From: Hofstenia miamia
Taxonomy: Eukaryota; Xenacoelomorpha; Acoela
DNA: 26,850 nucleotides
Direction of reading: 5' to 3'
Assembly: GCA_004352715.1 (NCBI GenBank)
Contig: SCFE01000043.1
Coordinates: forward strand, 850,862 to 877,711
Under the pieces are notes generated by a model, which worked only from the letters and a program-made list of their open reading frames with translations, was not told where the DNA came from and did not search any database. The translations under genes were made by a program, and so were the position numbers. Of the stretch, positions 1-10,363 are shown piece by piece. Each line of letters starts with the position of its first letter. Positions within the stretch are counted from its first letter, which is position 1.

Positions 1-329
1 CTTGCCTCAACAGTTTGCTGGACAGCCGCAACTTGACAGACATTAGGTGCAGCAGCAGATTGCTCATTAAATGATTTCAACGGGTCAGCTAGGGTAGATA
101 GAATAGTGTCAAGTTTTTGGTCAATATTTGAAACAAGATCACCCGATGTGGTAGCAGCGCGAAGTTGATCTACCAGCTCACGACAGACACAAAGCAAGGA
201 GTCTTTCTTCATCTGCCCCAGCATCTTGTTGACGCCTGTAGAATCGATTTGAAGGAGTTGCTTCACAGTAGGATAGTAGTCTTTGCCAGATCCAGACTCA
301 GAGTTTATTCTTGATCGATCGTCACCCAT
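1..329 (-). CDS. 5' part of an unidentified protein, open to the window edge
   Basis: I do not recognise this protein. Reading the minus strand from the ATG at 329, the frame stays open for 109 codons and leaves the window at base 1, so the C-terminus is missing. The start MGDDRSRINSESGSGKDYY is polar and Ser/Gly/Asp-rich. A helical, Leu-rich stretch follows (around residues 22-90, including SLLCVCRELVDQL and NIDQKLDTILSTL) that could form a coiled coil. An Ala/Gln-rich part comes last. The base composition is clearly less AT-rich than its surroundings, and codons are varied, as in real coding sequence. The length and style resemble the N-terminus of a retroelement ORF1 or gag-like protein, but a first exon of a host gene is equally possible. 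I see no zinc knuckle or catalytic motif in the visible part. The frame is probably genuine; the function is unknown. Confidence 0.5.
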   Translation of the reverse strand, partial: MGDDRSRINSESGSGKDYYPTVKQLLQIDSTGVNKMLGQMKKDSLLCVCRELVDQLRAATTSGDLVSNIDQKLDTILSTLADPLKSFNEQSAAAPNVCQVAAVQQTVEA

Positions 330-580
330 GGCGAATTCTGCAATTCCAAATTTGGATTACAAATATCTGAAACTAATTAATCTGTGTAATAACAACATTG
401 TATAGTTTGGCAACCAACAATGGGACCTTAACACTACCTCGGCCGAGATTCTTCTAGCTCCTAAAATCGAGGGCATCCTCCAAAAGCACACCACCTCCCC
501 CTTCTCATATAATTAATCCTGTTCATCGTCAGCCAAGGAGCGAAACTTGACGACACTATAGCTTAAATATGGCTAAATAT
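330..580 (-). other. GC-richer leader upstream of the edge ORF
   Basis: This stretch lies directly upstream, on the minus strand, of the open frame that starts at 329. Its far part (about 420-570) is distinctly richer in G+C than the flanking DNA and holds the 10-bp palindrome CTCGGCCGAG near 439. It may be a 5' UTR or internal promoter of the element or gene that the ORF belongs to. I see no TATA box or initiator that I would defend, and no long terminal repeat pair within the window. Confidence 0.25.
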
Positions 581-820
581 CAAGAGAACAAAAATTGAAC
601 ATTCTGGTGCTCTGACGTTATAGTAGGAAATGACATTAGCAAACTGACTGCAATACCGAAACATTTGAAAAAATGGGTTCTAAGACCACATCAACACTAA
701 TATTTTACATTGTGGTGCCCAATGATAAACTGAAAACATTGAGAATTTATGATTAGTTTTTTAAAAAAATATGCGTACAATTAGAAAAGTAATGAAAGCA
801 TGATTTTTATTTTAAGACAT

Positions 821-2132
821 CTACTGTTGGAGTGTCTCTTTGTGATATTTTCTTTTATGCAGTAACCAACAATTAACTTCCACAGCACTTAAAAAATGAA
901 AATGCTCGAATTATTCATTTGCGAGTTTTTTGTCGGATTAGGTGTAAACTTTTTGTAAGTCAACACCTCCCATTTGCTTTTTGTTGTATATATGTACAAC
1001 TACTGACTGCTCAACCACTATTTCTTCTTTATATTGCTTGCAGAATCTTTTTGCTGAAAAAATTGGCGACAGTGAAAATACTGTTTAACACCATCAATAC
1101 TGAACGTGAATCCATCCATTTTGTGATGTATATTCTGTGTTCATTTATCCATACCTCTGAAGCACCACGTTTCATTAGTTAATCTGAAGAAACCTTCATT
1201 GCACAGCATTCAGTTTGATTTTTTCAGAATTGTTCATGTTAAAGATTTCCAATGGATGATAAGTATCATGCAAGCTTAACACTTGTAAAATATCTGTCAG
1301 CAAAACATGTTTTATTGTATCACTCTTATCAAGTAATCGCATAACTACTACAGTACCCATCCCAAATTTTTTCAACTCATCAGCAGCCTTTGCGATCATA
1401 TAGAAAAAAGTTTAGTACAACGCCATCTGAGGCTGCTAGTACAACATTTTTTATCCCAAATGGCATAGGTTTTCTTTAACATAATGTCGTGCAGGGCACT
1501 TCTTTAGAAAACTATCTAAAAGTAAAGAGTAAATTTGTACCTTTAAGGGAATCATTTGGTCATCAATGCTGCAACTTGTTGGGATTTTCAGTAATTGAGA
1601 TACAGATGTTGCTGTTGAACCAACAGTGAAATCTCATCAAATTTACCAACACAACGAGTGAGATAGTAATTGAACTGTAGTGTATTTCGCAATTTTGAAG
1701 ATCTCTTCAATTTATGCAGTCTGCAACTTCAATGGTATTTATTCGTAATTTACTGCTCAAATACATTTCTATTTGATGATAATTTATGGTTGCTATCATA
1801 ACACACATTCCTACAAGCTTTATAATTTCCTCTGCAGTTGTCATAGAAAATGGAGCATTTGGAATGACATAATTATTGGTGACATTTGCAAACTTTTTCC
1901 AAAAGCTTATTGGAAAATTTATAAAAACATATCGAAGGGTGATTCCGATTTCTCAAAATTGGATGCGGTTCCTGATGGAGGAAATTGAATGCTAGGATTG
2001 GAAAAATTATCTGCTTCTCTTCTTCGAAGAGTAAATCTACTGCCTACAAAGTTTATAATTCTCCTCATCTTCATCATCTGACTGATCGGATTGCTCTGCT
2101 ACATCACTTTCCTCAAATAAATGTTCAAGCAT
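821..2132 (-). pseudogene. Decayed piggyBac-type transposase
   Basis: This is the relic of a DDD cut-and-paste transposase of the piggyBac (PGBD) superfamily, read on the minus strand across several frames. Visible blocks in order: an acidic N-terminus starting MLEHLFEESDVAEQSDQSDD at 2132, typical of the family; SIDDQMIP near 1570-1540, matching the first catalytic Asp block; KPMPFGIKNVVLAASDG followed by VVLNFFLY around 1475-1400; GMGTVVVMRL near 1360-1330; FADRYFTSVKLA near 1303-1268, the second catalytic Asp block; KRGAS followed by YITKW near 1175-1100; and YNKKQMGGVDL near 990-960, which carries the third Asp. The tail LSAVEVNCWLLHKRKYH (about 890-840) matches the helix after it. Frames change repeatedly and in-frame stops are frequent, so it cannot make a protein. 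About 437 codons are spanned against roughly 550-600 in active relatives. No TTAA-flanked terminal repeats in the correct orientation were found. Confidence 0.8.
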
Positions 2133-2353
2133 CTAATCCATGGTTACTAAAAGAATTCAATAAAAATGTTGTTTGCACTTCAATTACTTGATTTTTAAAT
2201 TTATATATATATATAATATAATATTCATAGATATATATTACATATTATTTGTTAGTGTATACAAAGCTCCTGTTAACTTTATTCAATTACATTAAACTGA
2301 TGACTAGTTGTACAATTAAACTTTTCTGACAATGAATATTTTCTACTATTATT
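2133..2353. other. AT-rich spacer with short TA runs
   Basis: This stretch follows the piggyBac relic and holds short TA dinucleotide runs near 2203-2240. I see no gene, inverted terminal repeat or other structure in it. Confidence 0.4.
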
Positions 2354-2676
2354 GTCATTCAATAGCAAAGAATAATAATATCACAAGTTTTGTAGATCTT
2401 TGTTTCGTCTTATATAATATTTTGCATAACACAACGTCAATGTACTCTTTTGAGAACACATATATTTTAACTTATTTCAACATAAGAAGTTTATATATGT
2501 TTATNNNNNNNNNNNNNNNNNNNNNGTCATTCAATAGCAAAGAATAATAATATCACAAGTTTTGTAGATCTTTGTTTCGTCTTATATAATATTTTGCATA
2601 ACACAACGTCAATGTACTCTTTTGAGAACACATATATTTTAACTTATTTCAACATAAGAAGTTTATATATGTTTAT
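2354..2676. repeat. Two identical 151-bp copies around a 21-N gap (assembly artefact likely)
   Basis: Bases 2354-2504 and 2526-2676 are identical over 151 bp and are separated only by 21 N (2505-2525). A perfect duplication exactly abutting a gap on both sides is what scaffolding produces when two contigs overlap but are not merged. Apparent reading frames through this block are therefore meaningless. Confidence 0.85.
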
Positions 2677-3388
2677 TAAAATGTTTATCACATTATATTT
2701 ACATAGGTATTTATATATATATATATACTTGCAATATTAACCCTTTATTGCATAGTGTATCATATTTGAACCACTTCAATATTTGTTAATTCATGGTAAT
2801 AAAAAATGGTGAGCTCATTCAGTTTTTTTATAATTTGTTGACAGGTAATATGTGGTTATAATGAAAATTTCATTCTTTGGTAACTACTAATATTTCTGGT
2901 TCTCTGGGTGATTAATATTTTACTCTGGGTGCTCTAATTTGAAACTAGACAACCCATCTCTAAATGCTCAGCTGATGCATAAAATAAACATTTGATTTTT
3001 ACCAAAAAATTATACATACGTTGGAACAACACTCTTACAAAAGGTAAGGTAGAAATGTGTCGGTATTTTTTAAATTTACAGCCATAAAAATGAAAACCGT
3101 TAATGTATCATGTTTAATACATCATGCATTTATGGGCATAAAAATAAATTTGTTTTTGAAGCAGTCAAGAGACTGCGGGAATTTCATATGCACACAAAAT
3201 ATCAATCCAACAAGTTATTAACAGTTGTTCACATTATAATATAATCACCAAGAGCTCAAATTGATAAGGCCCTGATCATAGTGCAGATCAGGCACAGTTA
3301 TTAAAACTTGAATTTGAGAAAAATTCTATTTTTGTCATCAATATATGAAATATATAAAACAACATTTATTCCTGAAATGAGAGTAATG
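2677..3388. other. AT-rich non-coding DNA
   Basis: This stretch contains a TA run near 2711-2726 and, at 3271-3292, a 7-bp perfect inverted repeat (CCTGATC and GATCAGG, 8-nt loop). The sequence TTAACCCTTTATTGC at 2737 looks like a piggyBac-style end but would point away from the transposase relic. No gene is supported. Confidence 0.4.
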
Positions 3389-3389
3389 A

Positions 3390-4050
3390 AACTGAGAAAG
3401 AGATGGACAAGGTCTGGCTCAGACTTGTCAACGAGCTGAGATTCTAAGGAGCCAAGCCGAGCCTGAGCACAGCATTTGATATAAAATGAGCCCAAAATGA
3501 GCCTTTATTAAGCCAAGCCAATTTATACTTCTTCGTTTAAAATTGCTTATGCAGATTTTTCTTATTTTTTTATTAAATATACTTTTTTATTTTAAAATAT
3601 TTATTAAATAATGGGAAGAGCTATGAAAAAATTTCTCAGAGTGCAAAATTTTTTAAAAAAAATCAAGCTAAAACGGGCCTCATTGAATGGTTCTATGTGA
3701 TGAACTGAATCGAAAATACTCAAAAGTAAAATGAGTCAAGCTTAAGAAGTTCGACTTGTTGAAAAGTCTGGTCTGGCTAACCTATGGGGCTGAACGAAAT
3801 GGGTTGTGTCAGGTCAGACCAGATGGAACATTTTAGACAGTACGGGCTAAATAAAATGAATTATGGCATGCAAAATTTTGAAATTTGTATTCTGATGTTT
3901 TGAAATTTAGTATTTAATTTCCAATTTGATGGACAAGTCTAGTAAATTAATTACACTACAGGCTGAAAACATGTCTGAAAAAACTTTTGACAGACTGGGT
4001 CATGTTGAGTCTGAAAAATGCGGCTGACGTATCTACTCTATATACCAAGT
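3390..4050. repeat. Degenerate GAGCC/GTCTGG motif tract, probable decayed DNA transposon
   Basis: Two GC-containing patches stand out from the AT-rich background. At about 3410-3520, AGCC-type words recur (for example GAGCCAAGCCGAGCC and GAGCCCAAAATGAGCC). At about 3670-3830, words such as GTCTGGTCTGGC and GGTCAGACCAG recur. Such degenerate motif clusters are the usual subterminal signature of hAT-type elements elsewhere in this window. I could not define terminal repeats or a target duplication, so the assignment is tentative. Confidence 0.3.
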
Positions 4051-4131
4051 AGCACACTTAAGATTTCTTAATGTTTCTGAATGCAGACTATAATACAGAG
4101 GTTTAGATGTGTATAGTTTCATTTCGTAGGA

Positions 4132-4230
4132 CAGAGATGCAATCGGATCCAATATTTTAAGATCCGAAACTTCAAGTCCCGGATCCGATCCGAATTTTTA
4201 CAAAATTTTTATTTTTCAATACGAAACGGA
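4132..4230 (+). mobile_element. Solo hAT-like end with GGATCCGA array
   Basis: Starting at CAGAGATGCAATCGGATCC (4132), the hexamer-like word GGATCC/ATCCGA recurs five or more times up to about 4226. A CAG start followed by a degenerate subterminal array matches the layout of the better-defined hAT elements here. No opposite end (…GCATCTCTG) is visible downstream, so this is either a truncated element or a chance motif cluster. Confidence 0.35.
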
Positions 4231-4235
4231 TCCGA

Positions 4236-4716
4236 ATTTAAATAAGTATTCTAACAATAAATTATTATGGACTTAAAAATATTTATGTTTTTTTTAAATG
4301 CGAATAGAAATTTTTTTGATTGAAGAGCATCCCAAATTATACTAGTATTTTTAAATTTTGGCAGTGTTTGCCAAAGCTAAGGTACTACACTTGCTTCTCT
4401 GTGTTCTGTGCTTTTCTTTGACATACAAATTAGAGAGAATCTTTTTGAAAATCTGCTCTTCGATTTGCAAGTTTGCACAAACAAATGTTTTTGGTTGCTT
4501 TAGTATTTTATCATTATGTGATGGCTAACATGAATCGCATTTTCAGATTTGAAGTATTGGTCACCAATTTTATAATTTTTGGAAAGTATAACGCGGAACC
4601 TGTTGTATGAAAAATGAAATTCAATTACAAAATTTCACTTAGATTGAGATTATTAAACTAGGATTCAATGTAAAAATGTTTTATCTTCCCATTCAATGTG
4701 AAAATCTGATCTGAGG
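4236..4716. other. AT-rich spacer, nothing identified
   Basis: I see no coding frame, inverted repeat or motif cluster here. It ends at the 8-bp target duplication of the following hAT element. Confidence 0.4.
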
Positions 4717-4724
4717 GAATATAC

Positions 4725-5538
4725 CAGAGTTGTAACCGGTCAGGATTTTTGCTGCACGACTGAACAGGGCTGTCAGCCAGTTTATTTTCAGAATTTTGAC
4801 CAGTTTCTACCGGCGCCTAGAAATTAATATTTATGACTCGAAGGATATATTTTCTCAAGGTTAGAGAATAAGCCCACAGAAGAAGAAGAAGAATTCTTTA
4901 TTCAAAGGTTACGTTAGCAATATATCATGTACTGATAGCAACTCTGAAAGCGTAAAAAATGTACAAAGGACACTACAAAATACAATATTGCGCTTTCGGG
5001 CTATGGTGTTTTAATTTCTGTTTGTTAAAGGGTGAGATTAAACTGTTATTGAACTTTACATTATTCAAATTATCAGTTCAGAATATGAATTTTTTAAGTC
5101 CCGCTTCCTTTAAAACCACTCGTATTTCAACAGCATCTTATAAAAAGGAATGCAATTTTCAGTAATAAAGTGTTGGTGGCCATTAAATTTTAAATTCAAC
5201 CAGGAATATGGTCTAACCTAATTATCTCAGGAATTATTCACTGAAGCAATCACTGTGGATTTGGGACCAAGTTTGTGGGGACTGTTAGCGCTTCCTAGTA
5301 GGCCATTTGCCCAGAGTCAACCTGCTTGATAAAAATCCTGACCTGACCGAACTTGTACCTGTCGACCGGCTTGTCAACCGACCGNNNNNNNNNNNNNNNN
5401 NNNNNNNNNNNNNNNNNNNNNNNNNNNNNNNNNNNNNNNNNNNNNNNNNNNNNNNNNNNNNNNNNNNNNNNNNNNNNNNNNNNGTACCTGTCGACCGGCT
5501 TGTCAACCGACCGGTGGATCGAACCGGTTCCAACTCTG
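4725..5538. mobile_element. Non-autonomous hAT element with perfect 8-bp target duplication
   Basis: Both ends can be placed to the base. The left end begins CAGAGTTGTAACCGGT; the right end, read inward on the opposite strand, begins CAGAGTTGGAACCGGT, so 15 of 16 positions agree. The 8 bases outside each end are identical, GAATATAC at 4717-4724 and again at 5539-5546, which is the hAT superfamily signature. Near the right end the word ACCGG/GACCG recurs (GACCGGC, CAACCGACCGG, GAACCGGTTC), a subterminal array likely to bind transposase. The element includes a 99-N gap (5385-5483). No transposase coding is visible in about 700 readable bases, so it is a MITE-like passenger mobilised in trans. 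Confidence 0.85.
5355..5513. repeat. 30-bp direct copies flanking a 99-N gap
   Basis: The 30-bp word beginning GTACCTGTCGACCGGC occurs at 5355-5384 and at 5484-5513, immediately on either side of the N run. It may be a contig overlap artefact, as at two other gaps here, or the visible edges of a tandem array in the subterminal region of the hAT element that the assembler could not resolve. Confidence 0.6.
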
Positions 5539-5546
5539 GAATATAC

Positions 5547-8160
5547 ACGTATGTAGTCAAAAAGGTAGAAAGATGAGTTAGTCAAAGTCATTATATTACC
5601 CATCAAAATTTGTGCTTGAATATGATTATGGAAACATGGAATAAGTATTTTTTTAAAATTATACATGGGGCCTTGTCGACCAAAGCACCCTTTTGAATCA
5701 CGTCTGATGTATATATCTTCACGAAATATTTTTATTATCAACACCTTAAGAATAAACTCAAATTTTGCTATTTACACGCTGTTTTGATTTCGTAAGATTA
5801 ATGTCAATAATTATTGGCAATACTGTCAGAATTCTTGAGAAAAAACGAATGTGACATTACTTCCACAAATGACCTAAAAGAACATGAACGCCTTAGCAAT
5901 CATTTTTTAAGAATTATCGTATTCTTTGTCTCCAGAAACATGAGTTTTTACAAATTATCGATAAAATCATTTAAAAAATGCACCCAAATATTTCTCCTAA
6001 TGCATTGTGGCAAAAAGGCTAAGATAAATCTAAAAAATTCCATCAAATTACCTATTAATATAGAAACTAATCTTTTTACATGAGACCAATTTTGGTATTC
6101 AATCAGTCCATGCTAGTATGAGAGGTGTTCTAGCATAAGATCGCATGGCAAACATTGTTTTGAATGTATTTTCAATGTTCCATTGATCATGGGTTCAATA
6201 AGCAGTTTTGAATTGTGTCTTACAGAGAAACAATGTAATTTTATAGTGTCCACGCATACTAAATTATTACCAATTTTTGGTTTAATTAATTATAAAATCA
6301 ATTACGAATTTGTCATTTCTTGGTATACTACTGAAGTAAACAGTACATAATTTTTATGAAATCTCAGGCAAAATTCTGTCAATCTATTTATCCAATATGC
6401 AAGCCTGTTAATACGTGAAAATGAATCTAATATTATCTTTCACTCTCGAATTCAGATCAATCATTTGTTGGTCCTATATTAATATTATCTATAATGCCTT
6501 CTTGTAAACCTCTCACAAGGACGGCTAAAGATTTAATTGCACCCAAATTTAATTCAATTTAATTCGTTATAAATTTTGAATTTTCTCATTTATTATTTTT
6601 CCAAACTTTAAATGAATACATGAAGGGAAATTCCTCATAATCTCTCATTTTTTGAAAATTCTCAGGTTTTTGTGCATTTATCCAGTATGATCCAGTCAAT
6701 TACAAAAATATCTATGATGTTTAAAATAATTTTTCACATTCATAATACACACGAATTTTTATAACTACCATAAGAAAATGAGCTCTTTTGTGATCTCTAT
6801 ATATAGACTGTAGTATGTCTTTAATACCAGTAACAAACCAAAATATAGTCTATTCAGCCAAATTTGCACCTGAAAATTTTTCTAACTTACTTACATCTCG
6901 CTTAAATAAAAATAATCTCGTCTCCATCATCCCACAATTCTTTGAGATAACTTGATTAGTAATATGTTATCATAATAATTTTCTATCACTTTCTCTACCC
7001 CTCATAAGCAAAATTGTTTCTCAAGAAGCACTACACCACCTATATCTTATCGTTTTGACTATGTTCCTGTTAGTAGAATAATTGTGCTTATTGAAAGAAG
7101 GGTAAAACGACTATTTGTATGCATGCAATATCAATAAATATATTTAGGCTAAAGCAGGTTGAAGCGAATATATTAAGGTGCCAGCTTTAAATACCAATAT
7201 ATTAGTAACCAAGCTTAATATGAAAATACATTTTCAAACAAATTTAGTATCACTTAAAAGCTTATCTAACGAGAATTTTGTCTTTTAAGTTATAATGTTT
7301 AAAAATTTGTTAATCTGATGAATAAATAACGAATTGTGTATAAAAAACTAAAACTTTCTTTGGTCTCTCTGTTTTTTTAACAAAATAGGATTAAAAAAAT
7401 TGGTTTAAAACGTCATTCCCACATTTAGAATTCTTCTACAATTGTAGTGTCATTAATCTATATGCAATTTTAGTGAAACTGATTTCTAGTAACTAACCCT
7501 TTTTTATATCCATTAATAAAATCGTTAAGGATTGATAAACTATTGTAAACTATGGAATAATGAAAAACACATTGAAATGCTACGAGTAAAATTATGACGA
7601 ATCTATTAAAGAAAGTCTGCTACTATATCAACANNNNNNNNNNNNNNNNNNNTAACTAACCCTTTTTTATATCCATTAATAAAATCGTTAAGGATTGATA
7701 AACTATTGTAAACTATGGAATAATGAAAAACACATTGAAATGCTACGAGTAAAATTATGACGAATCTATTAAAGAAAGTCTGCTACTATATCAACATTTG
7801 TTAAAATCAACAAATAAATACAATACGCGGCAAATATGCGTTAATTTCTACAAAGGGTTTAATAACCTGCTGCATACTCTTTGTCCTGGCTTTGTTAGTA
7901 ATTTATGTTAATAACAATAAAGCTGTTAATCTTTTGTGAATATAACAAAAATATTACTATAGTATTGAATTGGAAACAAAACTAGGAATATACAAATTAA
8001 ATTACAAAAAACGCAGCAATTCAAATTCATATAATGATGTTTACCATATCATATTGCATAACAGAATTCTTCAAAGATGTTGAAAATTGTAAGCTCTTTA
8101 TTGTACTCAAAGTTAATATATGACCTTGAAAATATTAAGTTCTAAAAAGTCTGAATATAG
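5547..8160. other. Long AT-rich stretch without recognisable genes
   Basis: No coding frame with convincing composition, no inverted terminal repeats and no RNA gene were seen. The open frame at 5814-6083 is of a length expected by chance at this composition. The block includes the duplicated gap at 7490-7796, listed separately. Confidence 0.4.
7490..7796. repeat. Two identical 144-bp copies around a 19-N gap (assembly artefact likely)
   Basis: Bases 7490-7633 and 7653-7796 are identical over 144 bp and abut a 19-N gap (7634-7652) on both sides. As at 2354-2676, the simplest reading is one sequence present twice because overlapping contigs were joined with N. Confidence 0.85.
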
Positions 8161-8330
8161 AATAAGCGAATACAAATGCATTTAGGTAACTTAGGCCCAA
8201 ACAACCTAATGCGCCTATGAAGTCACAAACCGTTTGTTCATATTCTCATGCAATTTTCGCCAAGCCTATTGGGAAATTCGGGAATTCTGGTATTGGGGCA
8301 CATCTTTGAGTAAGTGTGCTTTTCTACAAA

Positions 8331-8490
8331 TAGACCACTAAAGCCATACGCAAACTCAGAAGACATCGAATAGGACTAGTTCGCGCGGGGTTCGCTTTAA
8401 AAATGAAAGTGAAAGAGAAGACGATTCTGTATCCAGTGATTCCTTCAGATTTGAAATGTCTGAATCTAAGGTATATCATTACAATATATG
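8331..8490 (+). other. GC-richer patch with splice-like signals, possible exon
   Basis: Within very AT-rich DNA, 8331-8470 is noticeably richer in G+C (for example AGTTCGCGCGGGGTTCGC). It is preceded by a pyrimidine-containing stretch ending in TAG at 8330 and followed by GTAAGT near 8490, a strong donor-like word. Two frames are open across it. One reads an acidic Ser-rich stretch (ESEREDDSVSSDSFRFEMSE) and the other a basic one (AIRKLRRHRIGLVRAGF). With no neighbouring exons or start codon I cannot call a gene; it may also be part of an old repeat. Confidence 0.15.
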
Positions 8491-8710
8491 TAAGTCTGTG
8501 ATAGAATTATTTATTGTTGTACAATGGAGTATCTAATGATAATGAAATAACTGTTATAAATTCTTAAAACACTTTGACATTTTGTATTTTGAAGTTGTAA
8601 ACAATCTGTTGCAAACTTAACCTAAATGTGAAAAAATGTCTAAAGCATGCTTTTGGGTTGTTCTTAATGGATGACAAATGGGCATTATTTGGATTTGAAA
8701 AGAGTGTTAT

Positions 8711-8770
8711 TTGGACATCTTTTGAATGTCTTCTAGAACATCTTTTGGATGTCCTTTGGATGTCTTTTTG
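8711..8770 (+). repeat. Degenerate 11-bp tandem repeat (TTTGGATGTCT)
   Basis: About five imperfect units of the form TTTGGATGTC/TTTGGACATC follow each other, alternating between ATGTC and ACATC forms. This makes the small open frames on both strands here look periodic. It is a minisatellite or the core of an old element, not a gene. Confidence 0.6.
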
Positions 8771-8840
8771 CACATTGAGTTCTGCATTAAATGATTACAA
8801 GTGTTATTGTGGTTTGGCCCAGGTGGGTTATTGCACCTAG

Positions 8841-10080
8841 TGATGCAGAAAATGTTTTCAATGATAAACTCTAACACTACTGTAGCTCAGAAATACAATT
8901 TTTTCAAATCTTAGTTTCGGATTTTATATCATAATATCATGCCAATAAATATCTATGTCCATCAAAGTAGTAGTTTAACTTCCAGTAACATTTGATTATT
9001 TAAGCATCCAATGGAAAATTGTGCGGACTTGCTACATAATTTTGCTCTGATTATACCTTATTGTTTTCACAAGACCCTCACAATAGAGGAAATTTTTTAC
9101 AGAGTTTATATGGATACTAGACTTGAATATGAATCAATAATTACAGAAAAATTCTAAATTTTGAATTTGCATGTGTGCTTGAAAGATAATTTAGTTTAAT
9201 AAGCCCCCTAATGAACACTCAATTTCATGTACTATCTTAAATTTTACCCAAATAATTTTCAACATTTAATGAATTGCATTCAAAATTATTTTTCGCAATT
9301 AAGTCATTTTATTCTAGAATATGTTACTTGGCATTTGCTAGAAAACTTTTTAAAAGCAAATAATGCAAAATTGCCAGAAGCCATTTGGAATCCGCCAATT
9401 GCTTTGCTTTATTATGATTATTCTAAAGCCGAATTCTTAGAATTTTTGACATGCATTAATAAGAAACAATGGCTAATATTATATAAAGAAATAGTTTTTT
9501 GTAAATTATGATGTATTGTAACTGACATTAAAAAAATGAGTATGAAAAAATGCATTAAGTCTGGCAAACTTGAAATCAAAATATAAAAGACTACAAAAAT
9601 ACATAACAATTATGATATGCTAAGAAATGTGAATGTTTAAGTTGATCTCATTAATGATAATAATATTGCTGTTTTGTAGTTTTATTAGCAATTATCTCAG
9701 TGTTTGCACTTTTGTTAAGAAGTCAAGGAAATAGAAAAAGCAGCAAATATGCAATGCCTACTATACTTTGAAAAATTTTTATATATTCGAAGCAAATGGT
9801 TTTTATTGCTCGCATGCTAATAATATATATTTAAAGTGGGTGTCTGGCTATTAGAATTAAACAGGACCAGAATTTAATGGATACCAACATTATTTAATCG
9901 AATTGAATTTATTCACACTCGCGTCTTATAACTGTACGATGAAATTTTTGGTCCTATTGTCCCATTAATCCCACGGCATATCTTCTAGTTTACAAAAAAT
10001 TAATAGCAATATTGTGAAATCCCTGGTCTCAGTTTCTTGATTTAGGGTCCTTGTCTTAGGTTATAGTAATTCCCATGTAA
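8841..10080. other. AT-rich stretch, nothing identified
   Basis: The plus-strand frame 9227-9511 (94 codons) is the longest open frame here, but it consists of AT-rich codons with no recognisable domain, and such a length is expected about once by chance in this window. I see no repeats with defined ends. Confidence 0.35.
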
Positions 10081-10126
10081 TTGACCGCTCTTGTAGAATC
10101 TTACTGCCTACTGTTGTCTCAGACTT

Positions 10127-10282
10127 TATATATATATNNNNNNNNNNNNNNNNNNNNNNNNNNNNNNNNNNNNNNNNNNNNNNNNNNNNNNNNNNNNNNN
10201 NNNNNNNNNNNNNNNNNNNNNNNNNNNNNNNNNNNNNNNNNNNNNNNNNNNNNNNNNNNNNNNNNNNNNNNNNNNNNNNNNN

Positions 10283-10313
<31 letters not shown>
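10127..10313. repeat. TA dinucleotide microsatellite interrupted by a 145-N gap
   Basis: TA runs occur on both sides of an N block (10138-10282), and the right-hand run leads straight into the 3' end of the LINE. The true length is unknown because the gap falls inside the repeat. A second TA run lies at the opposite end of the LINE. Confidence 0.8.
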
Positions 10314-10316
<3 letters not shown>

Positions 10317-10363
10317 TAGAAATATACTAATCTGGTATGGTTACAAAGATACAAATGAATGAC

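Noticed and set aside
919-1182. Plus-strand open frame of 87 codons
   Set aside because: It needs a TTG start and lies antisense to the piggyBac transposase relic, whose conserved motifs are on the minus strand.
2737-2760. TTAACCCTTTATTGC as the terminal repeat of the piggyBac relic
   Set aside because: It reads inward to the right, away from the transposase, and no GGGTTAA partner was found; orientation is wrong for the element at 821-2132.
5285-5744. Overlapping open frames on both strands with repeated RSTG/VDRL words
   Set aside because: They run through 99 N and the ACCGG subterminal array of a hAT element; the periodic residues come from the DNA repeat.
5814-6083. Plus-strand open frame of 89 codons
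   Set aside because: It starts at TTG, is rich in Lys/Asn/Ile/Phe from AT-rich DNA, and has no domain; its length is expected by chance.
9227-9511. Plus-strand open frame of 94 codons
   Set aside because: At about 8% stop codons per position, roughly one such frame is expected by chance in this window; there is no recognisable domain and no compositional shift.
10081-10362. Open frame through the TA repeat and the 145-N gap
   Set aside because: It consists mainly of N and Ile-Tyr repeats from TA dinucleotides.
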